Assembly: GCA_003546025.1 (NCBI GenBank)
Contig: QPKB01000003.1
Span: forward strand, 6,340,363-6,404,362
DNA length: 64,000 nt
Direction: 5' to 3'
From: Camphora micrantha
Taxonomy: Eukaryota; Streptophyta; Magnoliopsida; Laurales; Lauraceae
Shown here: positions 10,401 to 22,500 of the stretch, in pieces
Position numbering within the stretch: the first letter of the stretch is position 1
Layout: each line of letters starts with the position of its first letter
Program-made: the position numbers and the translations under genes
Notes under the pieces: generated by a model
The model's input: only the letters and a program-made list of their open reading frames with translations
What the model was told of the DNA's origin: nothing
Database searches by the model: none

Positions 10401-13400
10401 CTAGGCCCCAAGAAACCTATGACCAAATTTCAATGAAACTAAAGAGAGGAATGAAACACACAAAAACAAATGCAACACAGTAAGCAAAAACTCACAATTA
10501 ATGCAAGATTTTATAAAGATAATTCATGTAGCTAACTAAATAACAAATTTACATGATAAAGGGTATGCTTACATTGTTCCCGCCACTCGTGTACTGATGT
10601 GAGTGACATTGTCGGGAAAGAGTTTCGCTAGCCCAAAATCCCCAATTTTAGGTGTAAGGTCTCTGTCAAGAAGAACATTGCTAGCCTTGATATCTCGGTG
10701 AACAATATGGGGCTCTGCTTCTTCATGAAGGAATGCTAGACCATGAGCTGTACCCATACAGATAGCAGCCCTTTGAGGCCAATTAAGGGCTATTCGCCTA
10801 CTCTTTGAACCTAAAACCACAAAGTAATGTTGTCAGATCAAATGCAAATGTTAGAAAATATTTAGCCATTCACTAACCACCAGTGAACCAAGTCATCACC
10901 CCAATGACCAGAACTGGAGATGGCCACAAGGGTTACCTAGATCAGTGAACTGTAGATTTGTAGTTCGAAATGCATAATGATCCAACTCGCTGTGGTAAAG
11001 ATGAAATGATTTTTTCTAATGTTTGATCAGCTCTAGGAATTGGATAGGTGGATAGACAATATTAAACTCACACACAAAAAGAGAACAAGATTAGAAGATC
11101 CTAGACATCCAATCTTTGGCCTTTTTTTTATTGAATATAGATGATTGCCTTATTTTTCTTAAGAATCTATTTCTACAGCACAATTAAAGGGTTAGGACAG
11201 GGCTGTCAATAGAACCAGTCCCAGCCTGAATCAGTAAAAACGTATATAATATGCCTTTTTTAGGAATTTAATTCAATAGTATAGATTTTACCCCAAAAAA
11301 TTGAATTGGTACAAACTATAAATAGAACTCTTTGACGGAAAAATGGGCCTCCAATGGGCTCAGGTCTTGTTTGGACTCAGGCGTAAATTAGACTCAAATA
11401 TTTAATGGGTGGAGACGAGCATCATATACTTCTTATCAAGACTCTGACCTAGGATATAGGGTCCATGTCGGATCCAGACCGGACTCGGATTCTTCAATCC
11501 TATCCTTGTTGTGCTCAAGTAGGTCAGGCCCAAACCCAGCCCATCAACAGCCCTGCCCTAGGATTCTCCTGATTAGAACTCACCACTCAAATGCAAAAGA
11601 CCTTAGCATACCAAAAAGACATGGCAGCTATTCTCATTGGCATGTATTTAATTATAAGCAATGCTCCCCCAGCGCTCACATGTTTTTCTTTATGAAAAAT
11701 GTCAACCTATTGTGGGACCCATTTTGATGCATAAAAAAACCAAAGGACTACAGTAATAGAAGATTTGGAATTGGATTAGAGGAATATAAAGTATCAGGCC
11801 AATCAAACTCCTAGACCTTGGTATTTGGTCTTCAGAGTTAAATGGCTATACCCCGTGTAGATTTATTGTGATAAAATCTAATGGTGAATAACGTCCAAGA
11901 CAGTGAGAAGTTAGGCTCAGTGCTAATTTAAAGGAAGGTAAAAGTGTGAAGGGATGGGTTGATCAAAAGTGGCCCCCTGTATGAAAAGCCAAAAAGGGGC
12001 ACCAAAAAAATGGTTATATAGAGAATTTGCCTTTTAAGCATCTTACTTAATTCAGCTCATCAGCAAAAAGGGCCAACAAGTTAATAGCAAATTTTGTTAA
12101 GAAACTTGAGATATCTGAACTTTCTAACTAAATCATTACCGAGCAATGCACTTGCAAGACTGTTGTTCTCCAGATATTCATAGACCAACATCCGATTGTT
12201 TCCTTCAATACAGCACCCGATCAACTGGACGAGGTTTGGATGTCTAATAGTTGATATCATTTGAATCTCAGTCAAAAACTCACGCACTCCTTGACTAGAT
12301 TCAGCGGAGAGCGATTTTATGGCAACTTGAGTTTCATCCCTTAATATTCCCTGCCATCATCATAGGAAGCAAAGATGTTAGAGGAGGGAAAAAAAAAACA
12401 AGTGTAGTCAGAATCAGATCCAACTGCATTGATGACTCGATGGATTTTCATCATAAACTTTTGCACATATCCCCCGATTAGTCAGACAACTTAGAGCATA
12501 TATAAATGTATTTATATGATCTAATGTTTTGAGAGATGATCTGACACAAAGTTAATAAGATAATAGTAGAAGGAAAAAAAAAATTCACTTGGTAGTTCTT
12601 ACTTTATAGACTACTCCAAAGCCGCCTCCACCTATTTTGTTCGTTGGATGAAAATTTCTTGTTGCAGACCTCAACTCATTATAGGAAAACAGCCTCACAT
12701 TGTGGGCAGCAGAGATTTCTAAACAGCATAGATATATGCATCAACTATTAATATATGAGCTTGAAATGAAAGGAAGGAATAAATAAGATGAGCAGTGTGC
12801 CTGAAAAACACATGCTAATCACCAAATACTTCATTTTTCAGAAATTACATGGACCAATGGAGCATTAATCCTTTAATTATTTGTGAAAGAACCCAAGCTA
12901 CTAAAAAAAAAAAAAAAAATTTTTTTTTGTGCACCCTGGCCTAAGATTTATGCTGTGTAGAAGGTAATAGCAAGAACTAAACACATGTTCATGATGCACT
13001 GTGGCATATCACCGTACATAGATACCAACTTCAGAGCGCATCAGCAATGTGACTACTACAACACCAAAGTTTCAAGTTAGGGCCAATAGTTAAGCAATAA
13101 TTGTGGAGAATATCTCCAATACAAAGCGAAAGATTCAAACTAAGCGTCCAATATGCAAAGCACGTGAGGTGGAATGGTGGATCATCTATGGAATGGATTA
13201 AATTTTTTAAATCATTTCATATGTACTGGGATTCCTGAAAATATATCTAACTAGGCAGAAGGTTTGTATGAGATGACCCTTTGGAGATTTAGGTCAGTAG
13301 ATGTGGATGATGTTTCCATTATAAATCATATTAGAGTATCATGGAACATATCAAGATAGAACCTTAAAAGACGAGAAAGAACAAGATGAGGAGATAGCCA

Positions 13401-14187
13401 ATTTCAACTTAAGAAAGGTCCAAGGTTTATACTATTTGAGTTATGATTTTGCATTCTTTACATAGTTAATCAGAGATAGACAAATGCCTCATTGCAGGTG
13501 TTCTCTTAGATACTTGTATAGCATGTTTTCTGCAAGTGCAGACTAAACAGGAATCAGGGCTTTCTAAAGGTCACATTTCTTAATGAAAATCAGTTAGTTC
13601 CAGAACTTTAAGATGTGACCACAAAAGATAGGCTGTTCTTTGTAAAGGAGTTATTCTGTTTCTCAAAAATCAGTGAAACAGTTATTTTGTTTCTCATTCA
13701 TCCACATGTAAGGTTAGAAATCACTTGACTGTTCCCCCATAGAAAAACCAGCCTACAGGAGGTCCTAAATCCTAATTCCAATCCAATTGGTACCTTTGCC
13801 ACACAGGCCCCTTTGAGTCCATAAGCTACATGTTTAGAAAATGCCAGGTCCATGCTGTTTGATGCATCTAAAGCCAGAGTCTAGACTCCAGATTCTGTGA
13901 TGTTGGGCTGGAGATACAGCGCCCCTTAATGCATGTTTCCACTGAGAACCAAGATGAATTGTAATCTAAGATTTTCAGGGACAGCATCCTTTACAATTGG
14001 AGAGTGTATTTAGAGGCCATTCTCAAAACTTTTCTTAACCATCTCTCTTCTTTTTCTTTAAAGTATATTGACCAAAGGAGTGAGAGAAACGGTAAAAGAA
14101 TGAATAAAGGTGCAAAACCAAATCATTACCTCCTGACTCATCCACAGCATGATTACTCTTCCTTATTCCAAAGCAGCAAATTTTCAT
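7484..14187 (-). CDS. receptor-like cytoplasmic serine/threonine kinase, C-terminus probably frameshifted
   Basis: Coding exons on the minus strand, in order: 14130-14187, 12603-12718, 12140-12350, 10573-10810, 8066-8216, 7484-7732. All junctions are GT..AG and all phases join, giving 340 residues. The N-terminus MKICCFG lacks a signal peptide or membrane helix, and its Cys pair could be acylated, so this is a cytoplasmic (RLCK-type) kinase. Kinase landmarks: glycine loop IGGGGFG (about 47-53), VAIK with Lys70, the αC Glu in REFLTEI, HRD 166-168 in HRDIKASN (an RD kinase), DFG 186-188 and APE 212-214. From memory it resembles the At3g09010 kinase most, and CRPK1 (At1g16670) less closely. Family members phosphorylate partners in stress or immune signalling; the substrate here is unknown. 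The open frame stops at 7484, but one base fewer in the T run 7494-7498 would open 42 further codons to a stop at 7366. Confidence 0.88.
8975..9090. repeat. recent 58-bp tandem duplication in a kinase intron
   Basis: Two adjacent 58-bp copies, 8975-9032 and 9033-9090, begin 'cccccgtttttatgcttga' and end 'agaagacttgta'. They differ at one position (gacttaatcc against gatttaatcc), so the duplication is recent. It lies in the 2356-nt intron 8217-10572. Confidence 0.95.
11198..11555. mobile_element. non-autonomous hAT-like element, 358 bp, in a kinase intron
   Basis: Left end CAGGGCTGTCAATAG; right end is the inverse of CAGGGCTGTTGATGGG. A CAGGG terminus is typical of hAT. The flanking 8-mers ggttagga and ccctagga share their last five bases, which fits an old 8-bp target duplication. 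The interior is rich in 'ggcccaaacc' type sequence and has no transposase. It sits in intron 10811-12139. Confidence 0.7.
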
Positions 14188-14270
14188 TGCTCTCTTGTAT
14201 CTCCCCCTTCCCCTATTTCTAAATTCCAACACTGTCTTCTTTTTCCTCCAATCCTCAGCATCCAATCTGC
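14188..14270 (-). other. kinase 5' UTR, second leader segment
   Basis: Upstream of the kinase ATG (14185-14187 on the minus strand), a purine-rich leader runs back to a good acceptor 'tttgggcag' at 14271-14279. A matching donor 'TATG|GTAAG' lies at about 14658, so the 5' UTR is probably split by an intron of about 390 nt. This is inference from splice signals only. Confidence 0.5.
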
Positions 14271-14658
14271 CCAAAAAAGAAAAAAAAAAATCACAAATCT
14301 CCAATAAACACCACATCTCTCCCAATCATACCAAACAAAATCCACCTAAAATTAGCCAATTGTGAAGAACACAAGAAATTCTTAAAAAATCGCTACAACA
14401 CATACTAACATTTACTTAATTTCAGCTCAACATGCAGATTAAAAACCCAAACAAAATCAAAAAACAACCCACCAAAAACTCTACTGAGAAAATTTTACAA
14501 AACAGAGCATCAGCATCTTTCGCAAATTCTCAGTAGAAACAACAACAATGACAAGCTCCAAAATAAAAATCGACATCGATCAAACAACAAAAACTAAAAC
14601 TTCAAAAAAATCAAACCTCAAAAGCAGATCGATGAAACATTCATACTTCAATTCTTAC

Positions 14659-14985
14659 CATAGACCTTCAAAACTTATCCGAAACCCTAAGCCGTGGATC
14701 CACTAGCATTTCTGACAACAAAAGTCGGTGAATCTCTTTCTACCGGAATCAATAGAAAATGGCAGGAGATTGAGAACCCAAAGACCAATTCGATATAAAA
14801 AGTAAGACAGAAGAAATCGGGAACCCTAGAAAGTAGAAAACGAGTAAGGAGGAAACGGTCAGTGGGGTGGAAGTCTTCGAAAATTTTTCAATATTCCAAA
14901 TAGAAGAAGGAGGAGAAGGAGACGAATGAGGTTGAAATGTGCCTGAAACGGTGGAAATGAGATTCCTCGGTTTTTTATTTTCTCT
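14659..14985 (-). other. kinase 5' UTR, first leader exon (predicted)
   Basis: Predicted non-coding first exon on the minus strand, ending at the donor 'GGTCTATG|GTAAG'. The upper limit is set only by a TATA-like box near 15012-15019 and is approximate. Confidence 0.35.
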
Positions 14986-15011
14986 GGTAATGATTTTCGT
15001 GGGTTTTGTAG

Positions 15012-15019
15012 TTTATATG
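15012..15019 (-). promoter_or_regulatory. TATA-like box of the kinase promoter
   Basis: CATATAAA on the minus strand, about 30 nt upstream of the predicted leader exon and in an otherwise GT/GA-rich stretch. Position and sequence fit a TATA box, but AT-rich DNA makes chance matches common. Confidence 0.35.
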
Positions 15020-15199
15020 GAGTTTTGGTTTTTTTTGCTGCTGATGGAGGGAAAGTCAAGCGGGTGGAGGTGAGAAAACGCAGGAGTGGGCGTTTGGACG
15101 GAAGGTAGTATAATAGTATCTGATTTTGACAGCATTTGAATGTTTTCCAGTACAGAGAGGGAGGAAGTTGTTCACACCTGTCAAATGTACACGTCCTGC

Positions 15200-15207
15200 T
15201 GACGTCA
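15200..15207. promoter_or_regulatory. TGACGTCA palindrome (bZIP/CRE-type site)
   Basis: A perfect 8-bp TGACGTCA palindrome about 190 bp upstream of the TATA-like box, with 'acacgtcc' a few bases away. TGA-class and related plant bZIP factors bind TGACG and TGACGTCA sites, often in stress-responsive promoters. Its use here is inferred from position only. Confidence 0.4.
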
Positions 15208-18200
15208 GTAAGTCGTGGCCCACCCTTGTCACCACCACAACATTTATTAGGCCTGCTTGCCTTGGATAGGCAAATAATGGACAAGGTACAGTTAATTGTT
15301 ATGAACACGTAATTCATTTTATTTTTTTTATTTTATTTTCCTCAGTAAAAGTAGATTTTATTTTGAATTTTGACTTTACAATACGTATTTAAATGAAATT
15401 AAGTGAAGCACTCTATTTTAACTTCAACTTACTTTTTCTGTACTCCACCTCTCATGTGAAGTCTACTTCATGTTATTCCACTCATCATTTATTTTTTGGA
15501 AACTTTATTTGTATAACGAAGTGAAGTAAAGCCTTAAATAGTGAAATAATAAAATATAAGTGGTTTATTATGATATTTTGTATTTATTTGTTTGGTAGGA
15601 ATCTCTTTGACGTTTTGTTTAAAAAGTGGGTGTTTTATTTTTTTTTTCCATTTTAAGTGTAGGACGGAGGTTGTTTTTTGACTTTTAAAAAAAAAGAAGA
15701 ACGTGAAAATCTTGAAAATATGTACTTTTAAGGTGATTTTTTTTTAAAACATTGGCAGCTTTTACTTCACTTCACTCTACTAGTGAAGTTCCCAAACAAT
15801 CCCAGGTTAAAACGACAAAAGATTAAAATGGATTAAAAGGGGTAATTTATCACATAAAATAATAGAATTTTATCATATGGCTGTTAATACACGATATTTG
15901 TCCGTCAAGAGTTGAAGTTAAATAGCTCCCACAAAGCAATAAGATAGGGTCATTTATGCCATATCCTACAACAGTAAAATAGCACTGGCGCATAAGTTTT
16001 TTCTTTTGTATGTGATTTTTAAACCTTTCTTTGTTAGAGGAACAAATAAATTTCAACTATTAACGGGCAGATGTTTGATCTTAGGATAATCGTACTGTCA
16101 AAATCCCAAAATGTTATAAAAAATAAAATAATTAAAATAAATTCTTTGGTAAACATATGTTAAAAGAATATTTTTTTTGTTAAAAAATATTGTAAGTTTG
16201 GGAAGTTTGTTTTGAAGAAACTGGTAGACTCCTAGTCCTCCTAGGTCCACTATTTGGATATACGTCTGTCATGACTCATTAAATAAGTAGGTTGGAACGT
16301 CCTTTGGTATTTAATTTCTTTGTAGATAGCTTCTTAACGTGACAATAAACTTTTTCTCAGTGCTTTTAAAGTTGTACAACTTCTAGCCTCCTAAGGAAGT
16401 TATTTAATTGTCCAACTTTGAACACATATCCAGAAAGTCTACACATCTCGGGAGTTGGATCCCATGGGAGCCTGGGATACAACGGCTTCTATGGGGAGCC
16501 GTGCCACAGCTCGGGACAAAATTCGGGACAAGTAGCACGGCTCATAGAACTTTATAAGTATTGAATATAGTGAATTCTAATTTACAAGAAAGGAAGAGTC
16601 AGCGTAACCACCTGTTTTGACAAAAAATTATGAGGCCTGTTTTGTTACTAGTATTCTAATATTTTTTTTACTTACTTTTGTCTTTAAGCATAAAAAGAAC
16701 TCCAAATGTTGTCATTTCAAGTGGGATTATGGGATTTCCTGAGCTCATTAGTATATTGTATAAAAAGTAGATATCTAAGAATTCTCCATGGCACAATTGT
16801 CATTTGAAATGCCGTTTTGAAGAGTTCTTCTCAATCAAACAAGACCATATTGAATTATAGGGGGACACAACCAAGGGCAGAATAAAAAATACTTCTTAAG
16901 GTGTATTTATGTTTGTGCGGAGCCACTGACTCTTTTTTTTTCGACATGAGAGATAAGAAAATCAGATCTAGACCCAGCAAGGAAACGCAATATATATTGT
17001 AGGAAAATGCTCGTTACTTTTCACTGCACCAAACAAGAGGAAAGAGGTACTAGAAAAACCGGCCAGCTCACTGTAAGCACCCTTTTCCGCTGAAAGTTTG
17101 CGTGCACAGACAAACCCTAAATAAAAGGGGCTTTCCCCTCTAGTTTCACTCGTGACAACACCTACACTTTTGTCAGAGATTCTAGACAAATAATGGCCTA
17201 ACAAAAATACTGATAACCAAGCAGGCCCCGACAGGTTTGAGTTGAATAGTTTTCCTTAAAAATCTGCCTCACAAACTATGAATTACTTTCCCAGTATAAA
17301 ATGCTAAAGATTTTTCAGAAAAACAAAATAAAAATGTTATTGAGAATATTGCGATGTTATCACTTCAGTGTCATACTGTCATGGTAGTCTTATTCTCATC
17401 TTACATGGGACTATTTTTTAAGCTTTGAAGCTCTTTTTTGTGTGGGACTTGAAGTCTTGAATTGCTCATGGATTTGTTGATTTGAATGGAAAACATGGTT
17501 ACAACAGTGAGTATAGAGGCTTTTGGATTCTTCAATTTTGTACATCAGAGAATAGGATTTGTGCATTCCACTATAAAACACAAATTTGGACCTAAGATGA
17601 TCTGATTTTGGTGCCATTTCTTAATATGAAGTGATTCCAATAAAAACTTCACATGCTTGCTAATGGGTTTTATCATTCACTCAATTCATGTATATTTTAA
17701 TTATTCAATTCATATAAGACTTATACTTGTGAATCCCATTGGCTGTATTCCACATGCCGTTTATAAATTGTGTTCCTACCTGTTTATCATGCTGAAGGCA
17801 CAAAGTGTAATTATGTCTCTATACTGTACTTTACCCGGCAAGGTGATTGAAATGAACCTAACTCATTATATTTACAGCCCACCAGCTACATGGTGGTTGA
17901 CTTAATTAGTGTTTCCTGCTGGTTAAAAGTCAATGAAACCGATATAATTATGGGAAATGGCACTGCAAAGCATCTACCACATATATAACAGCCTCATCTT
18001 CGCCAAACTTTTCCCATTGAATGACTTCTGGGGTGTTTGAACTTTTTAAGCAGAAATGAATGATTAAAGTTGAATGTAAGAAAGTAAAAATGAGATTTTC
18101 AATGGTGCAGAAATGAATGTTTAAATTAAGTTAGATAATGTAAGCAAGTAAAAATGAGATTTCAATGGTGTTTCACGATAAACTCGATAAGACAAAATGC

Positions 18201-18331
18201 TGGTCTGTGGCTGGCAAGACCATCATGTGGTAGCCTCATCTTCAGACCATGTTTCCATCTATATCTAGCAAGTTTGACTTAAAATTAGGCACACATCCAT
18301 TAATTTGAGCCTGGATCCCCAGCCACAATGA

Positions 18332-18506
18332 TTTTTTTTTTTTTTTAGCTATAGAAGGGTTCTCAATTCTTTTGGCTTGACTAATCCCTTCGGGCTCAGA
18401 AGGAAGCCAAGTAAACTCCCATATAACTCTAGTATGGTAGTACAATTTATCGAAATTTACAACTTCTGGATACAAACTGTAGTCCTAAGCCAACTGAGCT
18501 ACCCCT
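18332..18506 (-). mobile_element. tRNA-derived SINE, copy 1
   Basis: On the minus strand it starts with the tRNA-like head GGGGTAGCTCAGTTGGCTTA (box A) at about 18506 and ends in a 15-nt A run (T run on the + strand, 18332-18346). The 3' body carries 'gagcccgaagggattagtc', shared in diverged form with the copy at 29916-30119 and partly with that at 19390-19530. Confidence 0.65.
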
Positions 18507-18520
18507 TGAAGTTAAATGAT

Positions 18521-18920
18521 CCCTTGCTGCAACGATTATAAAGGAACCTTGTAAACACGAGCGCCATCATGGGGCCCACATGGGGAAAATCCAAACTGTT
18601 TAAGATGAGTACGTCGCATCCTCTCCAATGAAATATTCTTACATTTCACTTTGATAGAAATATGCCCCACCGTAAAATTGATCACACAATTAAAAATGTG
18701 ATTGAGCGGTAACATGGCGTCTTTACTAATATGGAGTTAATCATAATTTTATCATGTGTTCAATTGGAGGTGGCACCCGCTCATATTGAACCGAAGTATG
18801 AGGATATATTCTTGGAGGGAATGAAATTCATCTTGAATGGACCTGAATTATAACATCGTGGGGCCCATGATGGAGTTCATGGCATGTGTTATACATTCCC
18901 GTGTAATAATTGCAACGGGG
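18521..18920. mobile_element. MITE with imperfect terminal inverted repeats, 400 bp
   Basis: The left end begins 'cccttgctgcaacgattata' and the right end, reversed, begins 'ccccgttgcaattattacac'. Pairing continues with gaps through 'gggaa' and 'aacac'. Subterminal 'catcatggggccca' occurs on the left, and its near-inverse 'ggggcccatgatgg' on the right. There is no ORF and no clear target duplication, so the superfamily is undecided. It abuts the SINE on its left. Confidence 0.5.
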
Positions 18921-19389
18921 AATCCGAACTTCCACTGAGTGGGTGCTGATTTAGCATTGCCACAAATATGGTGAAGCCGGATTCATCTACTTAGGGAAAT
19001 CATGAATCAACCGCAACTAGGGCTCCAGACTCCATTAATTTATGTCATTGACCCACTTTGAGGACCTATTTATTTTCTATTGGTATTTATGGATTGATCA
19101 CAATCCGAAACATGGCTAGAGCACTTGCTTGTCATGAACTTATACAGAATGCGGCTAATATAAACCTCATAACATTTTTTTGATTTGTTTGATAGTTGTT
19201 AATTGAAAGGAGATATTTTCTCAATTTTTTGTATAGCCTGTTCATTTATAAGCATATTGTGTATATATATAGAATTGTAGTAAGAGAGAGATTTCTGTTC
19301 ATATCTGCTTGTGAAAGAGTATCGTGAGTAAAAAAACACAATTAATTTGAAACCGATGATGAAATAAAGAGGTTCTTTTCTTCTGTTAT

Positions 19390-19530
19390 TTTTTCTTTTT
19401 TTTATAATGGAGGCTGTCCCAGTCCTTTGTGTCAGAATAATCCCTTCCCTGCGGCCTCGTATAGTAGTGCAATTTCAAACCCTCAACCTCCGGGTGTAAA
19501 TCGTGGTCTTAAGTCAACTAAACTACCCCT
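19390..19530 (-). mobile_element. tRNA-derived SINE, copy 2 (decayed)
   Basis: The minus strand shows a head 'ggggtagtttagttgactta', matching the box A of copy 1 with several changes. A B-box-like 'gggtttgaaatt', the shared 'gaagggatta' and an A-rich tail follow. It is more diverged than copy 1. Confidence 0.5.
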
Positions 19531-22500
19531 CATAGTTAATGATAAAATTAAAAAGTTAGGGAGAGACGGGAACTTGAAACCTCACAATAATTTTTCTCTA
19601 GGTAAATTTCATTATTGTCCTTGGAATATCAATCTCATCTGTATCATACCAAATCTCATCAACTCGATCAACCGTTTTTTAGAAATACGGGATATCTAAG
19701 TCGTATAAAAAGAGATCTATTCATTAATAAAAGGAAGAAAAAAAAGGTAAAGAGTGAATAAGATTGATGATGACCACCCCTTTGCCTATCTTAAAGGGGG
19801 TCTACAGCGAAACACCCTGCATGTAACGGTACATTTTGTATGGCACCCTTTCATCCTCACACGAGGCTTCCAAGTTTCACCACAAAAATAGTCTGTGCAA
19901 TTGCACATGTGGGTTTAAATCAAAAGCCAAGTCCAATCAATGCAATCATCATCCTCAAAAGCAATGGCCTGGATTATTTCTCTCCTTTTCTCAGCCTCAC
20001 ATTTCCATTTGATGGGCCCACTTTACTTACAATTACTAAAAGACAAAACTAGGACCATAATGGTCTTTCATCTACGTTATATAATATAGCTCACCTACTA
20101 TTTAATTTTATGTTTGGTGCATCATCTAATCTAATCTGATCTAACAAACCAACATGGAAACTACAACGCGGAAAAAACTGGCATCCTTTGATGTTGAAAG
20201 AAGGAAAGGATCTTCACTTCATTCGCTCTAAGTGCATTTGAAACCCTTGGTATAGTCAATCATTCATTTCTTTGCCTACTTTTATAAAGATAAATGTGAT
20301 GATATGGTAGCAGTTGTTGATTTGTTTAAGATAAATAAGCTTATTGGTCAAACTTGACATGTGGAGGCTAAAATGAATTTTTCTTGAAGATGGCATCCTC
20401 CACTGTCTTCAACAATGAAAACCCACACTTAAAGAATAACCCAACCAATCCAGAAATGGTCAAATATGATAAAAAGGGTTGAAGATGACATGTCCCACTT
20501 AATGGGTTTTTTTTTTTTTCAAGATTTAGAAGCAATAAAACTTAGTAAAAGTGCTTTAGCTAAAAACGTAATACTAATTTGTCAAAAGCAACTTCCAATT
20601 GTCTAAATGAAAAAGATTATCTTCAATACTAAGATAAATAAAAGAAACAAGTAACGATATCAATTTTAACTGGTGGAAAAGGAGTCTCCAATAAAAATAG
20701 AAATACATACGAGAGAAGAACTGCAGTAGATGTGAACAAATGAGACATGCCACACATAAATAATAAAATAAAACATATATATGGATTTGAGATCCTCTAA
20801 AGTTTTTGGTAACAATAATCACACAAGTGGATCAATCACAATATACCACATTCGAAAAGGCATATGATGCCAGGTTAAAAAAGTTCGGTATTGATCAAAA
20901 AGTTTACTTGGACAAATTTTTTTGTTAAAATTTTGGACAAATCCTATGATATGTCTTGAATATCTCCTATAATATTCAATGCATACCATAAAATTTATTC
21001 AAAATTTTGTCCAAAAACTTTATCTAAGCACACTACTCAATATTGATACGAGGGAGTGATGCTGGTCCAGTCTCAGTCACGGAGGTCAAAAGCCTCATGC
21101 GATCGGGTCTGACGTTTGAAATCTACTGTGAGATCCCAGAATACTTGCTTTCAGACCATGGCTTTTGATTGTTAGTTGCTCGGCTCTAGATTGCATTTAT
21201 TGTGATGTACGAGGTATAACTGTTTAAGACTCAATTAATGGAACCCTGTTTCCTTGGGCCTAGTATTGACTGATATGATATAACATGTACCCCATGCAAA
21301 GCCGAAAATACTAGGACTTTTAGAGGCTTAGACACTGAGTTTACTGGAGCAGGTGTAGGCTTTTAAATTGTAATGAGCAGGCGTTTGTCACTCTTCAAAT
21401 TACTAAATTACCCATTTAAAACATTTTTGGGACAAGAATTTCAGACAGAATACCATTCTTACATTTTGAAGCTTTTGTGGTTTCTATTTTTCATAGGCAC
21501 CTTTCATCTTTTACCCGGCTGAGTACTATCATTTGCTTTGGGAAATCATGCACATTCATTTCGTGTGTTTACAATTTGCAAATATCTCATTTTCAACAAG
21601 TTGAAAAAAGGCATATATTTCATTTTCAACTAAGCCTAAAATTGAGGACGGCATCCGTACTCACCTCACTAGTTATTGTTCGAAAGTTAGTCATGCTATG
21701 CACCTTCCGTCAGCAGAGGGCTCCATCACCTTATACGAAGTCTATTACCCTCACTCAAGGGCGGGGTCCAGCCCCTTATAGTGGGTGTAAAGAGAAAAAA
21801 ACTAATTTTCAAATTAATCTCTACCCTAATTGTGCTTAATGGCCCCTCTTATTGAACTGAACTAGGCCAAATTGATCTAATATTACTCTATACTCCTCCT
21901 TATTAAAAGAAATAAGTTCACCTAAAAGTGTTGCACCAAACAATGAAAAAGTGTGTTGTATGGAAAATTGGAAAAGTTTTCCTATTTATCATAGAATCCT
22001 CTCATAGGCAAATGTGTTGTAGCAGTTAAAAGTGGTTTTGGTGGATAGTTTCTATGAGAGAGGGAAAAAAAAAAATAGAAAACCACCAAGAATAAGAGCC
22101 ACCTTTTCATATCATTCATTCTTTAAGTGCGGATTCTCTAACTCAGGCATTATGTGAGTGGAAGGAGTGGAACTCCACGGTAGAATTCACCCGTAGAAAA
22201 CTCAAATGCTCATCTAAATGACCCACCTACTATGCATGGGAGTCCTTAGATTTCACTTCGATTAAGATTGAGCAAATAGTTCATAACGTGATTAATGAGT
22301 ATTATTAAGAATGGATGAGATTGTGTTAACCCGTAGGCTCAATCTTAAAGTGCTACCAACTCCTACTAGAGCAAAATTGTAAGACATTTCATGCTTAGAT
22401 AGGGCATTGATTTTAAATGACTCTAATTTTCAATAGGTGGGCCTCATCATGGAATTCCACTATTTTCCCGTGTCAGGCCCATAAGAGCATCCAAACTCTC

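Noticed and set aside
20880..21050. Possible small MITE with loosely inverted arms
   Set aside because: Some pairing is visible (ggacaaattt, ggtattga) but it is too gapped and AT-rich to define ends by eye.
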